Assembly (NCBI RefSeq): GCF_006517175.1
Contig: NZ_CP041186.1
Span: 4,305,074 to 4,369,073, forward strand
From: Persicimonas caeni
GTDB taxonomy: Bacteria > Myxococcota_A > Bradymonadia > Bradymonadales > Bradymonadaceae
Reading direction: 5' to 3'
Length of the DNA: 64,000 nucleotides
Under the pieces are notes generated by a model. The model was not told the DNA's origin. It made no database searches and saw only the letters and a list, made by a program, of their open reading frames with translations. Below are positions 14,060 through 25,600 of the stretch, piece after piece (within the stretch, counting starts at the first letter, position 1; every line of letters starts with the position of its first letter). Position numbers and translations under genes: made by a program.

Positions 14060-17000
14060 TTATTGGATGGGCCAGGAGGGAAGGTCGGCGTCGTACTCGA
14101 TCACCAGCACGACGTCGGAGAGTTGTTTGTTGTCGATGATGGTGAGCAGCTCATTCGTCGACAGCGGGAACTCAAAAGTCCACGTGCCAGCGGGGGATGT
14201 TCCTCCACTGAGGACACTGGAGGTCGCCCAAGCTCCGCTACGGCGAGTGCTGACCATGCCGTCGACTGCGGTCTCGGTAGTTGCAGAATCATCCGCAAAC
14301 GAAAAGGAAACGTCGATGTCCGGAGCATCGCTCTCTGTCACTAGGTAGAGACGGAAGTCCTCGACAGAGATGTTGTGCCGGCCGGGGCGGAAGTCACCGT
14401 CTTGAATGTCGAAGACAATCTCGGACAGGGCGTTTTCGACGCGCTCGTTGATGAGCTTGTACCACTCGTCGGGAAACTCGTTTCGCAGGCTGAAGCTTCG
14501 CTGCTCGGAGACCTCACGCGGAAGTTGGCTGGTCGTCTTCGAGTATTTCTCCACGCTCTCCTTGGCCGAGTAGTCGACAGTGATGAGCACGTCCATCAAG
14601 GAGTTGAAGTCCCACGAGTTCGCTGCTTTGGGGAGCAGCAAGTCGAAGGTCGTTTCGACTCCCAGTCCTTCGAACGGCCGGAGAAGCTCGGATTGCGGCT
14701 CAAGCTCGAACATGCCTGCCGAGCCACTCGGGCTCGTAAACGAGATGGACTGCGGCTCGCGAAGGATGTCGACGGGCTGATAGCCCGGGCCGCTCACCGT
14801 GGCACGCGAGCTGCCGCTAGAGAACAGCGACGCGCTGATGCCGTCAACGACTGGCGTCAGGGCAACCACGCGCACCGACACGCGTTCGATGAGGCGCTGG
14901 TAGTGCCCCGGGAAGTCCCGGTCGAACAGTTCGAGTGCGGTGTGCAAGGATGCCTGGCCATCGCTGCGAAGGCGCAACAGCTCATCGGGAGCGTGCTCGG
15001 CAAGCGAGAACGTCTTGGAGAGCTGCAGACGACGCTCGTTGGTCTCGCGTGCTTTGTCCTCGAGCGTGGCGATATCAGCCAGCAGGCGCGCCGAGCCGGT
15101 CAGGCCCTGGCGGCTATAGGAGGCATCATCGCTCGACACGTTGAAGCCAACGCCCCCCGGGTTGGGATCACGCCAGTAGTCGCTCGCGAACGGGTTCGAG
15201 ATCGGCTCTTGGCGCTCGAAGACGAGCTGACGCCACGCCATGCGCGCCACGTCGGCAGCCTGTTGCAGAAGCCCGCGGTAGGTCTTGCGCAGAATGCGCA
15301 CCATCCAGGCATAGAGTTCCTGGGAGGTGAACTTGTTCTGCAAGAACTGGAACGTCTCGTCGGCATGCTCGGTACGCAACTCGCCGAGCCGACGCTGCTG
15401 CGACGCGATATCAAGTTGAATGCGGCTGCCTTCGATTTGCGCCTCGGCGATCTCGGCGTCTTTGCACGCGAGGCTCTCCTGAAAGTGCCACTCTTGCTTT
15501 CGACGAGCATGGCTCGCACGAGTCTGATGGAACGAAGCCGCCGCAGACTTCTGTTGGGCACGGGATGCAAGCAGCCCTGGTGCCCCTCGCTGCAACTCGA
15601 CGCCAACAGAGAGGGCCCCAACCAAGAGTGAAGCACCACCAGTAGCAGCTCCAAGCGCCGCCACCGCCATAGCATCGGCGACGTTGATCGCTTGTGCTGC
15701 GAGCGCCGCCTCATGGAGCTGCGCGGCACTTTCGAGCGCTGCGCGGGCCTTCTCTTCGGCCGCAATCAAGCCCGATGCCAGTAGATCTCGGTAGTGGTCA
15801 AGTCGCAGCGAGGCGCGACCACGTTGAAGCTTGGAGACCTTCAGACCATTTTGTGCCGCTGAAACTTGCAGCTTGTCGACCTCCTGCGACGCCTCGCTCA
15901 GTTGCAGAGTGTTCTCGGCCTCCATCAGCCTGAAGCGCTCTGCGTCGCGACTCTGAAGCGCCGACAAATACGCCCCTTCAATCTGACTGGCCGATGCAAC
16001 CAAGTTCTTCGCCTGTTGCAACAGCACCTTGAAGCGGTACTGCGACGGGGGCGCATCTTGGCCTGCCGTCATGCCCGCCTCGCTCACGAGCAGGGGCTCG
16101 TTCTCGAAGCGAAGCCCTTGCTCGTACAGGGGCTTGGGGCGCTTCAGGCCGCTGATCGTGCGACCGGCGTGAATCTTCCGAAGGTTGTTTCGGGCCTGAA
16201 AGCGCACCAATTCAAACATCGGATTGGGCGACGTGCACATGCTGTAGCGGGGCATCGGCACGTATGCATTGATGACCCCACCGTAGGGCCCGTGGAGTTC
16301 CTGCTCACGCTCCGAAGTAGTCGCAGCATACTCGTCCGTGGCAAAGGCAGGGTTGTACACCTCTCCCTGTGGCGTCGGCTCATTGGGGTCTGCAAGAAAG
16401 CTCGCCGAAACACTCGCAGGGTTGTTCTGTACATCGTCGAGCAATGAGCCGGTGATGTTGGCGATGGCTTGCTCGAAACGCTGCGTCACCCGCGCCTGAC
16501 CCGCCATCAATGCGCGCCGGTGATTGTAGGAGCCTTCGAGTTGCTGGCGCACGGCATTGCGGTACGTACTCTCGTCGGCCAACGTCTGCGCCAAGCTGTC
16601 AGGCTCGGCGAGTTCCTCTACTTCGAGCTTAGCCCTTTGGATCCCTGCGACCAAACCGTCGGCCAGCGAGGTCGAGGTATCGATGGCGGACTCGATATTA
16701 CCCACCGCAGAATCACGCGCGCTTGGAACGTCGATTCGGCTCAGCAGTCGAAGCATCTGAATCACGCCCGATTGTGCGAGCGCAGGCAATTCTACGTCTG
16801 CATCGCCCAAGTGTTTGTCGGCGAGTTTGGCGACGATCCTCTCGCCGGCCTGGCCGAGGTCACAACCCGTTGGTGTGGCGTTGGCGACCTCCGGCTCTTC
16901 GAGGACTTGCAGCGCTTTCTCGTAGAGCTCACGCGCCAGGGGCACGGATTCGGCCGTGTCCTTGGAGAACTCCTGGTCGGCCCACTCGGTCAGAAGACTC

Positions 17001-20000
17001 GCCGCCTCGATGAACACCGCACGGGCGTAAGTCTTCGGGCGAAGCTGGGCCAGCGCATGCGGGTCGAGCGGGTCGCGCATCCACTCGTCGCGATCCCAGT
17101 CGAAGTCGACTGCCAACGACTCGTGCAGACCGGGGAAGATGCGGCGCTTGTCGGCGTCCGTCGCGTAATCGTAGACGGTTCGGAGCCAGTCGGCCGCAGC
17201 TTTGTACTCGCCGGCCTCGCGCAGTTGCTGGGCGAGCAGGAGAGGCACGAAGAAGTAGTACTCCTTCAGGTACTCGCGCGTGGCGTTCGTACCCCACTGC
17301 TGGTGCAGGCGGAATTGGTCTGCGAGGTGGCGTCGACGTAACGCCTTTTTCTCGTCACTCAGCCGTCGGGAAAGCGGACCCATTGCTTTTGTTCGAAGCG
17401 GCACCGGAATGGTAGTTTCGCCCTGTTGCAGCGAACCCAACAGCCCGTCTGCGGTATAGGTCCATGAAACATCGAGTGTCTGGATAAACGAAGCCGGCCT
17501 ACCCTCGAGTTCGCCGCGAAACGCGCGAATCACACTTTGGTCGGCGGAGCCATCGATCGGCCCCCCCCAATGTGGCGCAGCACCATCCAAATGCGAGACC
17601 GGGTGCTTCAAGAAACTCACTCGTTGCGAAGCTTGCGCATACTCCGAGCCTCTAAAAGTCATCTCACGGAGTTGACCATCCCGCTCGAATAGTACGGTCT
17701 TATTCCCAGAGGTATCTCCAATCTCGGCAATGAAGCGGCCCTTGAGTCCCCTCAACGGCTTTGCGTTTAGATCGCTCTGTCTTCCCTCGGTGGGGTCATA
17801 GAAAGCGGGGGCCTCGAAGAAATGACCGCCACATTCGAGATACAAGTCAACGGCGCCTTGAAGTCCACTACTCTCCGCATAAACGTCGACAATGCGGAAA
17901 TAGTCGTCTGTATCGAACGGCTTGTGAGCGATACGCTCTTCAGAGAGCCTGGGCTCGTCGAGCACTCTTGCAAGACCGGCGTGTATGCGTCCCCCCATCC
18001 ACTCGTCATGAGTCCACGCGCTGCCTCGAGCTAGGGAGTTAATCCAATAGTCAAAGTCCTGTTGACTTCCTCTTCGTCGCCGGTCACTCGTCGATGCAGA
18101 TGACCGTCTTCGATCCCTTCTTCGCTGAACGACGACTAGCGGCAGCTCTCCATCCCGAAGGGTGGCGAATTTGACGCTGATATTTCCACTAACGGGCGCC
18201 TTTCCCAGATCGAGACTTTCGGTCCAGTCTCGGTTGTCGTCTTGCGCCGCAAATTCTGTGGCGAAAAATTCGAAGGCGCCGTCGTCTTTTGGTTTGCAGT
18301 AGTACAAGAACACGCTGCCTCGCACTTCAGCCGCGCCAAACACGCGCACTTTATCGTTCTTGTCTGCAAGCACCGCCTTCCAAGGCGTCTGCTCGCCCGA
18401 GTCGAGGTCGATCGTCGAGTATTGCGGCGTACCGCCGGAGTACTGCCCGAACATGAACAGAAGACGACGTTGGTCGTACTCGCTGGTGCCGCACGGACTC
18501 GGCTTCTTGACCCGAACGTTGGCCTCGCAGGTGGCCTGGATGCGCAGGCCGCCATAGCGGGTCAGCGGGGCGACGGCTTCGGCGTACTCTTCAGCGGCCT
18601 TGCAAGCCTGCTCGGCGGTGACCGACGGTGCCATGAGCAGGTTTTCGCGTAGTTGCTCGAACGCCGGGGTACTCGTCTGACGCGGGATCAGATCGAGGTA
18701 ATTCTCGGGGTAGGTCAGCACGCCGACGACGCTGCGCCACGACTCATACGAGCCCAACCAGCTCCACGCCTCGTCGAACTCGAATGGGTCGAGCGTCACG
18801 TTAATCATGCTCGAACTCAACGTGCCTACGCGCGCCTCGTAGAGCATCATCTGCAGCGACTCGATGGCCTGGGCGACGCGCGTCGTCCGGCTGGCTCCAT
18901 CCGACTGCATGTCGACCAGCAGCTCTTCACCGGCCCAGTGCGCGCGCTCTTCAAGGGTTTCGCCTTGTCCATCGGCGAAGACGTCGATGAGCGCGTCGCG
19001 CAGCATCGGCATGGTCGCACTCTCGGCGTCGACGACGGCCTGCGAAAGCTCATCTTCGAGTTGATTCCAGATGCGGGTTCGCCGCTCGAGGGTGTCTTCC
19101 CACTCTTGTCGACGCTCGAGGTCGACTCGATACGAGAGGTCCTCCGAAAGCGAAGCCACCGGAGAGATATAGTCTTCGATGGGCAGCAGATTGAAGGTGC
19201 TCGGCGCCAACACGATTTCGTGGGTCGCTTCCTCGGCGCGCCACGTCGCGAAATTGCTCCGCTTACGGGCCCCCACCAAGATGGAGCTGACGTTCTTCCA
19301 TCTCTGTGGCTTTACGGGGGTGCCGGCGTCGATGTCGTCGCGCACTGCGGTAAGGTAGTCGAGGTCAGCCGGACTCATATAGTGAGCGGAAAGGTCGTCC
19401 TCGTACTTGGTCCCGGCTGCGCGGGCAGCGGCTAGCTCAGCCATCGATGCGGTGGCCGAATCGTCGCTGTCCTGCCAGGTCGCAGCCTCGCCGAAGCCGA
19501 TGCTGCCTGTCGCAGCGAGCGCCGCGTCGAGTTTGGCGGCATCGGTGGTCACGGCAGCCATCGCGCTGTCGATCTCGCCGAGCCACAATTTGACATCGTT
19601 CGCTCGATCAATCAGCAGCGTTGCCGCTTGGCTCCGCGTGCTGGTCGGCACAATCTCTCCGGCGCCGATCAGGTCCGGGTCGATAATCGGCGGATGCAAC
19701 GCGTCGGCATCGGCCGGGCGATCGATGAGCTCCCACTTATCCTCGAGCGCGGTGCGCTGGGCGACGAGCAAGGTACAGGGGCTGGAGGGTTCGTCGAGCG
19801 GATCGGGAAAGTCCGGCGGGGTCACGCCCGACAGGTCGGCGTCGGTCTCCGTGGCCCGCAACCCGAAGTGCGTTTGCAGGTCCACTTCGGTGAGCGTGTC
19901 CGGATCGAGAATCAACCCGTCGAGCGAAGCCTCGGAGATACCGAGGCGATTTGCCACAGCTTGGCGAGTCTTGGCGGCGTCCGGCCGCGACGACCCAGCC

Positions 20001-22360
20001 GACGGCAACGTGCTCAACTCCTCGTAGGAGGTCCCGATCGCCTGGAGCAGCGCCTCGTACGCTGCCCGACGATATCGTGCCACGGATTCGTTGTCGCGGA
20101 TTGTCTCACGCGACGCGAGCGAGCCGTCACTCGAGTGCTTTGCTTCAATCTGACGTCGCAAAACCTCGACTGCGATTCGCGGCTGCGACACGTCACGCTC
20201 GGAGATGCCGCACTCGACGGCAAAGTCTGCAATCGGCTGTTCGAGGGCGTCCGAAAGCGTGAGGATGTCGACCGCCCCTCCATTGATCTCAGTGCGCTTC
20301 GCGCTGAATTCGACGAGCTCCAACAGATAAGAGAGCAGACTCGACGACGAGGTGCACGAGTCGCAGCGACACTTCTGCGGAAGCTCGGCCGGCTGTGCGA
20401 TCTCGGCGTTCCAACCGGTCCCCCACTCGCCGGCCAATCCCAACTCGGCGAGGGTAAAGAGCCGATCTTGGACCGCCGCCTTGCGATAGGTCACCGCAGG
20501 CGTGATGTGATCGTCGTTCTCATCGACGACCGCGTCGGCCACAGCTTCGTATGGGGTCTTTTTGGCGGTCTCGAAATAGCCTGTCTGGTAGTCTCCGCCG
20601 AGCACCACGGGCGGATCGACCGAGATCGAAAATTCCGCAGCATTCAGGTCGACCTGCAGTTGGGCCGTGCTCACATCCACCAGCCCGTCGAGAGACTGAA
20701 TCTGGAAGCGCATGTCTCGCAGGTTCGTCGTATTATACGGCTCACTCCATTCGAGCGGAAAATAGCCGTTCTCGTTGGTCGGCGACGTCATCCGAAGCGT
20801 CTCCGAACCTGCGCCCACGACCTCGTAGGCGAGCACCTTGTAGTTGGCCAACGGCTCGCCGCCGGAATCCGTCAACCGCCCACGCGTCGACCAGGTGGTC
20901 GACTTGAGGCCGCTGACGGCGGTGCCGTCAGTCTCCAGGTCGAACACGTGCTCGAGGCCCGATAGTTGGAAGTGCACCCCTGGCAACGGGTCTCCGCCGC
21001 CAGCTCCCGCGACCATTAGAGTGGTGCCGTCGGGCGCCTTGAACACGAGCTTCGAGAAATTGCGTGCCTGACGGTTGACGCGCTCGGCGATCTCGCGCGG
21101 GGCGAATTGGTAGCGTCCCTCGGTATTGGTCGTCGTCGTGAGCGCGGGCGCGGCGTCCTGCTCACACCCGTAGAACTCCACCGTAGTGCCGCTGAGCGGC
21201 TCGCCAGTGGTCGAGTCGGTGAGCTGGCCCTCGACTTTGATGCGCCGGCCGTCAGACAGTCGGTAGTCGAAGGTCTGGACGTCCCAGCCTGGCTGATTGG
21301 GTACCCAGTAGCCCGGCCCTGCGACGTCCGGTGAGGCCGGATTGGTCACCGCGTCGATTGGACGCGCATCCACCGGCGCCACGCCGTCTTCGATCAAATT
21401 GAAGAAATAACCCTGGGAGGGCGTCGCAGGTGAGAACTCTGCGACTCGAAACGACGCGCGGCCGAACTCGTCGACTGCCTTGACGTCGACCGGCTCGGCG
21501 TTGGTCGGATCGGCGCCGATCGGGAACATCTCGACCAACAGCTGCTTCTTGGGAGCCTCCGTGTCGGCGTCCAGCACTCGCACGTCGGCAAATTGTGCCG
21601 TCGACTCGACTGTCCCAGAGATGGACCCGTAACTGTCGATCTGCCAGATGCCGTCGCTGGACAGCCCGTAGACCGTCTCGGGCGGCAGATCGGTGCGCGA
21701 ATCGAAGATCAGCCGGTCGCTGTCGTAGGCGCGAAAGTAAAACCGTTGGACCATCCGGCCGTAGTAGCTCACCAGGTCCTTTTCATCGAACGCGAAGCTG
21801 ATCTGGCCGAAGCCGTCGGTCTTGTGGGCGAGCAGCGGACCCTTGCCGCTGCCTTCGGCATCGACCAACTCTACCAGCACTCCCTCCAGTTCTACACCGT
21901 TGGTGCGCTGCAGATTTAGCGACGCACCATACTCCTGCGGTGCCGGCTCGGCCGGAAGCGTCACCGACACCGGCTCGTCGAAGTACACCTCCTTGGGAGC
22001 CGCTGCCGGCGACAGCTCGCCGATCTGCACGTTGCGTGCGTACGAAGGCTCGACCGTCGGATCCCAGCTTGCGGCGTGCACGGCAATGGGGTCGAGGTTG
22101 CCGCCGGTGTCTTGGTAGTGATCGGCCAGATCCAGGTCACCGGGAAAGATGAAAAAGTGGAGGGGCTCGGCACCATCGAAGAAGTTAATATATTGTTGAT
22201 CTGTAAAGTCAAAGTGAACGAGCCCGTGCTCGTCGGTCACCTCTACTAGGAAGGGGACCGGTTCAGTCGCGTCGTCATCCCAAATTGCTACCTGTAGGCC
22301 TGGGATCGGGCCGTCTCCATCGAGGCTGGAAACTCGAATGTCTGCATCAAACATAGCCAT
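14060..22360 (-). CDS. tcA: Tc toxin complex subunit TcA
   Basis: A 2,766-aa protein, the size of Tc A components, which form the pentameric receptor-binding, pore-forming part of Tc toxins. Residues ~1-560 hold five transthyretin/carboxypeptidase-regulatory-like beta units (for example GQLTDSTTGEPLSGTTVEFY and GRLTDSGGEPLANYKVLAYE). A Cys-rich CRCDSC motif followed by LLSYLLELVEFSAK lies near 660. The centre has the neuraminidase-like region (RRLLFMFGQ) and a P-loop-free helical shell (FFVPLLLAQQLREAGEYKAA). A hydrophobic helical hairpin at ~2215-2250 (MAVAALGAATGGASLLVGAL) is the likely pore tip, within long coiled coils. The C-terminus (~2510-2700, FELEPQSELLRPFEGLGVET) matches the TcB-binding domain. 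AAGGA precedes the ATG. It is divergent from tcBC. Confidence 0.9.
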   Translation of the reverse strand: MAMFDADIRVSSLDGDGPIPGLQVAIWDDDATEPVPFLVEVTDEHGLVHFDFTDQQYINFFDGAEPLHFFIFPGDLDLADHYQDTGGNLDPIAVHAASWDPTVEPSYARNVQIGELSPAAAPKEVYFDEPVSVTLPAEPAPQEYGASLNLQRTNGVELEGVLVELVDAEGSGKGPLLAHKTDGFGQISFAFDEKDLVSYYGRMVQRFYFRAYDSDRLIFDSRTDLPPETVYGLSSDGIWQIDSYGSISGTVESTAQFADVRVLDADTEAPKKQLLVEMFPIGADPTNAEPVDVKAVDEFGRASFRVAEFSPATPSQGYFFNLIEDGVAPVDARPIDAVTNPASPDVAGPGYWVPNQPGWDVQTFDYRLSDGRRIKVEGQLTDSTTGEPLSGTTVEFYGCEQDAAPALTTTTNTEGRYQFAPREIAERVNRQARNFSKLVFKAPDGTTLMVAGAGGGDPLPGVHFQLSGLEHVFDLETDGTAVSGLKSTTWSTRGRLTDSGGEPLANYKVLAYEVVGAGSETLRMTSPTNENGYFPLEWSEPYNTTNLRDMRFQIQSLDGLVDVSTAQLQVDLNAAEFSISVDPPVVLGGDYQTGYFETAKKTPYEAVADAVVDENDDHITPAVTYRKAAVQDRLFTLAELGLAGEWGTGWNAEIAQPAELPQKCRCDSCTSSSSLLSYLLELVEFSAKRTEINGGAVDILTLSDALEQPIADFAVECGISERDVSQPRIAVEVLRRQIEAKHSSDGSLASRETIRDNESVARYRRAAYEALLQAIGTSYEELSTLPSAGSSRPDAAKTRQAVANRLGISEASLDGLILDPDTLTEVDLQTHFGLRATETDADLSGVTPPDFPDPLDEPSSPCTLLVAQRTALEDKWELIDRPADADALHPPIIDPDLIGAGEIVPTSTRSQAATLLIDRANDVKLWLGEIDSAMAAVTTDAAKLDAALAATGSIGFGEAATWQDSDDSATASMAELAAARAAGTKYEDDLSAHYMSPADLDYLTAVRDDIDAGTPVKPQRWKNVSSILVGARKRSNFATWRAEEATHEIVLAPSTFNLLPIEDYISPVASLSEDLSYRVDLERRQEWEDTLERRTRIWNQLEDELSQAVVDAESATMPMLRDALIDVFADGQGETLEERAHWAGEELLVDMQSDGASRTTRVAQAIESLQMMLYEARVGTLSSSMINVTLDPFEFDEAWSWLGSYESWRSVVGVLTYPENYLDLIPRQTSTPAFEQLRENLLMAPSVTAEQACKAAEEYAEAVAPLTRYGGLRIQATCEANVRVKKPSPCGTSEYDQRRLLFMFGQYSGGTPQYSTIDLDSGEQTPWKAVLADKNDKVRVFGAAEVRGSVFLYYCKPKDDGAFEFFATEFAAQDDNRDWTESLDLGKAPVSGNISVKFATLRDGELPLVVVQRRRDRRRSSASTSDRRRRGSQQDFDYWINSLARGSAWTHDEWMGGRIHAGLARVLDEPRLSEERIAHKPFDTDDYFRIVDVYAESSGLQGAVDLYLECGGHFFEAPAFYDPTEGRQSDLNAKPLRGLKGRFIAEIGDTSGNKTVLFERDGQLREMTFRGSEYAQASQRVSFLKHPVSHLDGAAPHWGGPIDGSADQSVIRAFRGELEGRPASFIQTLDVSWTYTADGLLGSLQQGETTIPVPLRTKAMGPLSRRLSDEKKALRRRHLADQFRLHQQWGTNATREYLKEYYFFVPLLLAQQLREAGEYKAAADWLRTVYDYATDADKRRIFPGLHESLAVDFDWDRDEWMRDPLDPHALAQLRPKTYARAVFIEAASLLTEWADQEFSKDTAESVPLARELYEKALQVLEEPEVANATPTGCDLGQAGERIVAKLADKHLGDADVELPALAQSGVIQMLRLLSRIDVPSARDSAVGNIESAIDTSTSLADGLVAGIQRAKLEVEELAEPDSLAQTLADESTYRNAVRQQLEGSYNHRRALMAGQARVTQRFEQAIANITGSLLDDVQNNPASVSASFLADPNEPTPQGEVYNPAFATDEYAATTSEREQELHGPYGGVINAYVPMPRYSMCTSPNPMFELVRFQARNNLRKIHAGRTISGLKRPKPLYEQGLRFENEPLLVSEAGMTAGQDAPPSQYRFKVLLQQAKNLVASASQIEGAYLSALQSRDAERFRLMEAENTLQLSEASQEVDKLQVSAAQNGLKVSKLQRGRASLRLDHYRDLLASGLIAAEEKARAALESAAQLHEAALAAQAINVADAMAVAALGAATGGASLLVGALSVGVELQRGAPGLLASRAQQKSAAASFHQTRASHARRKQEWHFQESLACKDAEIAEAQIEGSRIQLDIASQQRRLGELRTEHADETFQFLQNKFTSQELYAWMVRILRKTYRGLLQQAADVARMAWRQLVFERQEPISNPFASDYWRDPNPGGVGFNVSSDDASYSRQGLTGSARLLADIATLEDKARETNERRLQLSKTFSLAEHAPDELLRLRSDGQASLHTALELFDRDFPGHYQRLIERVSVRVVALTPVVDGISASLFSSGSSRATVSGPGYQPVDILREPQSISFTSPSGSAGMFELEPQSELLRPFEGLGVETTFDLLLPKAANSWDFNSLMDVLITVDYSAKESVEKYSKTTSQLPREVSEQRSFSLRNEFPDEWYKLINERVENALSEIVFDIQDGDFRPGRHNISVEDFRLYLVTESDAPDIDVSFSFADDSATTETAVDGMVSTRRSGAWATSSVLSGGTSPAGTWTFEFPLSTNELLTIIDNKQLSDVVLVIEYDADLPSWPIQ

Positions 22361-22597
22361 AGCGTCTTTTCCTTCTCACTAAAGTGGGCGCGACGGCCCC
22401 AGGCCGTTCTCTTGCGGCCATCACGGGGGGCTCGGGTCGCGACCGGTTAACAAATGAACAAAAATGTGGGGGCCGAAGGTCACCGCCTGCGAGGGTGTCG
22501 CTCTCGACAGCCGCGCCTCCAGCACATTTATGTTTATATGTTAGCATGAATTCGATTTCAAGGCTTATATTGGATTGAGTTTCGTGTTTGATTTTAA

Positions 22598-22614
22598 GTT
22601 AAATGCAATTTAAC
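22598..22614. promoter_or_regulatory. perfect palindrome in the tcA-tcBC divergent region
   Basis: GTTAAAT-GCA-ATTTAAC is a 7-3-7 perfect dyad in the AT-rich part (22540-22630) of the 332-base gap between the divergent tcA and tcBC genes. A weak promoter toward tcBC overlaps it: TTGATT at 22588-22593, 17 bases, then TAACCT. The dyad would be well placed for a regulator of one or both genes. No regulator gene lies nearby. Confidence 0.4.
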
Positions 22615-22692
22615 CTATATCTTGTCTTGCAAATATGCGGGCGCTCCCCTCCTGCGGGCCGCCCGCGCACTTAACTGCAAAAGGATTTAGGC

Positions 22693-25600
22693 ATGAGCAA
22701 CAAGTCAGGCACGTCAAAAGACATCATCTCTTTGCCCCAGGGCGGTGGCGCCCTCGAGGGCATCGGCGAGTCGTTCTCGCCGGATCTATTCACCGGCACC
22801 GGCAATTTCTCGGTGCCCATCTCTGTGCCGTCGGGCCGCAATGGCTTCCAGCCCGACCTCAAACTCGTCTACAGCTCGGGCAGCGGGAACGGCCCGTTCG
22901 GGCTGGGTTGGGGGTTGAGCGTGCCGGGGGTGTCGCGAAAGACCTCCAAGGGCGTTCCGCAATATGAGGGCGAGGACACCTTTGTGCTGTCGGGCGCCGA
23001 AGATCTGGTCAAGGTCGGCGAGGAGCTCGATGGGACGAGCGGGCAGATCGTCAAGGAGACGTATCGCCCGCGCACCGAAGGATTGTTCGCGCGCATTGAA
23101 AGGCACCGGCCGACCGGCGGCGGCGATTGGTGGGAGGTGCGCACCAAGGGTGGCAATATCAGCTACTACGGCTCACCGAACGTCGCTTCTGACGATCCGG
23201 CGGCGCTCACCGACCCCGGCGACTCTTCGAAGATCTTCTCGTGGCGACTCTCCAAGACCGTCGACCCGTTCGGCAACGAGATTCGCTACAGCTACATCAA
23301 GGACACCGTCGAGGACGGCCCTCATCACTACTCGGCGCTCTATCCGCACAAGATCGAGTACGTCGACTACGACGATGGCTCGCCGAGCGGCAGCGGGTTT
23401 CTCGTCGAGGTGGAGTTTGTCTGGGAGGATCGGATCGACGCGGCCGGCGACGCCATCGACCCGTTTTCGACCTACCGGCAGGGCTTCGAGGTCCGCACCA
23501 CCAGGCGCTGCAAGCGCATCGACGTGCGCTCGAATCACTACACCGGCAGCGACGCCCTCATCCGAAGCTACCGGCTCGAGTACGCCGACCCGAACACGCT
23601 GACCAACCGGCTGTCGATCCTCGAGCGGGTCGTCGTCGAGGGCAAGGCCGGCCCCGACACCCAGGAGCTTCCGCCGCTCGAGTTCAGCTACAACGACTTC
23701 GACCCCACCGGCCGCACCTTCGAGGCCATCGAGGGCGAGCAGTTGCCGAAAGTCTCGCTCGCAAACCCCAGCCTCGAGACGGTCGACCTGTTCGGAAACG
23801 GCCTGCCGGATCTGGTCGAGATGAACGGCCAATTCATCCGCTACTGGCGCAACCGCGGCGACGGCACTTTCGATTGGCCGCGGCCCATGAAGTCTAGCCC
23901 GATGGGTTTGTCTCTAGCTGACCCGCAGGTCCAGTTCATCGACGCCGAGGGCAACGGGCGCGCTGACCTGATGGTCTCGAAGCCCAACCTGAAGGGCTAC
24001 TTTCCGCTGACCTTCGAGGGGAGCTGGGACGAGGACGGGTTTGTTCCGTACGACGAAGCGCCGTCGGTGGGCTTTGCCGACCCGGAGGTCAAACTCATGG
24101 ACCTGACCGGCGATGGGCTGACCGACGTGCTTCGCACGGGTACCGGCTTCGAGTATTTCTTCAATGATCGCGATCCCGACCAGGCTTGGAAGGAGACCGA
24201 CTGGAAGTCGAGATCAAAACTTGGAGATTTGCGTGACATTCGCTTCTCCGACCCGCGCGTGCGCACCGCCGACATGACCGGCGACGGGCTCCAGGACATC
24301 GTGCTCATTCACTCCGGGCACATCGACTACTGGCCAAACCTCGGCTACGGCCGCTTCGGGAAGAAGGTGCACATGCAAAACGCACCGCGCTTTCCGTACG
24401 GCTACCGCCCCGAGCACGTGCTCCTGGGCGACGTCGACGGTGACGGCTTGGCCGACCTCATCTTCATCGACGACGGGTCGGTGACCCTGTGGATGAACCA
24501 GTCTGGAAACGGCTTTGCCGAGCCGATCGAGATCTGCGGCACCCCACGGATGACCAACGAGGACGCCGTGCGCCTCATCGACCTCAAGGGCACCGGCAGC
24601 CCCGGCATCCTGTGGAGCCGCGACGCCACTCAGCCCGGCGGCGCCAATATGTACTTTCTGGATCTCACCGGCGGCCAAAAACCCTATCTCCTCAACGAGA
24701 TGGACAACCACATGGGCGCGGTCACACGTGTGGCCTACCGTCCGTCGACCGAGTATTACCTCGCCGACGACCAAGATCCGGTGACGCGCTGGAAGACGCC
24801 CTTGCCGTTTCCCGTGCAGACCGTCTCCAGAGTGGAGGTCATCGACCAGGTCTCCAAAGGCAAGCTCACCACCGAGTACGAGTACCACCACGGCTACTGG
24901 GATGGCGAGGAGCGCGAGTTTCGAGGGTTCGCGCGGGTCAACCAGCGCGACTCGGAGAGTTTTGTCGACTATGGCTCGGAGGGCCTCGCCCCCGGCGAGT
25001 CGTTCGCTTCGGTCGATCAGGAAGAGTTCTCGCCGCCGCTCGAGAGCCGCCACTGGTTTATGCTCGGCGGGGTGTGGGATGCCTCCGGCGACTGGAAAGT
25101 GCCCGACTTTTCGGGCGAGTGGTGGCAGCATGCAGACACGGCCAATCACCCGAATCAGCTCCTTGGCGACTGGGCCTATCGGGGTGATAGCGACGACCCG
25201 CAGCTCCCGGGCCAGACGCTCCAGGAGAAGCTCGATGAGCTCGCGGTCGACAAGCGCCGAGAGGCGCTGCGCGCGCTTCGCGGCCGCAAGCTTCGAAGCG
25301 AATCGTACGCGCTCGACGGCCCGCCCCTGCAAGAAAAACCGTTCACGGTCAGCGAATCGATCCACTCGTTTCGTGACCTGAGCGCCAAGGCGCTTTCGGG
25401 CGAGGACCACGGCATCTTCTTCGCCTACTCGGTCGCCTCGCGCACCACCAACTGGGACCGCGGCGACGACCCGGCGACCTCCTTCGAGTGGTCGGAGGAC
25501 TACGACGCCTACGGCCAGCCCCGAAAGACGACCTCGATCGCGTGCCCCCGAGGCTTCACCCGCCCGGATGTCGTCTCGTCCGAGCCGTTTCTATCGACCC

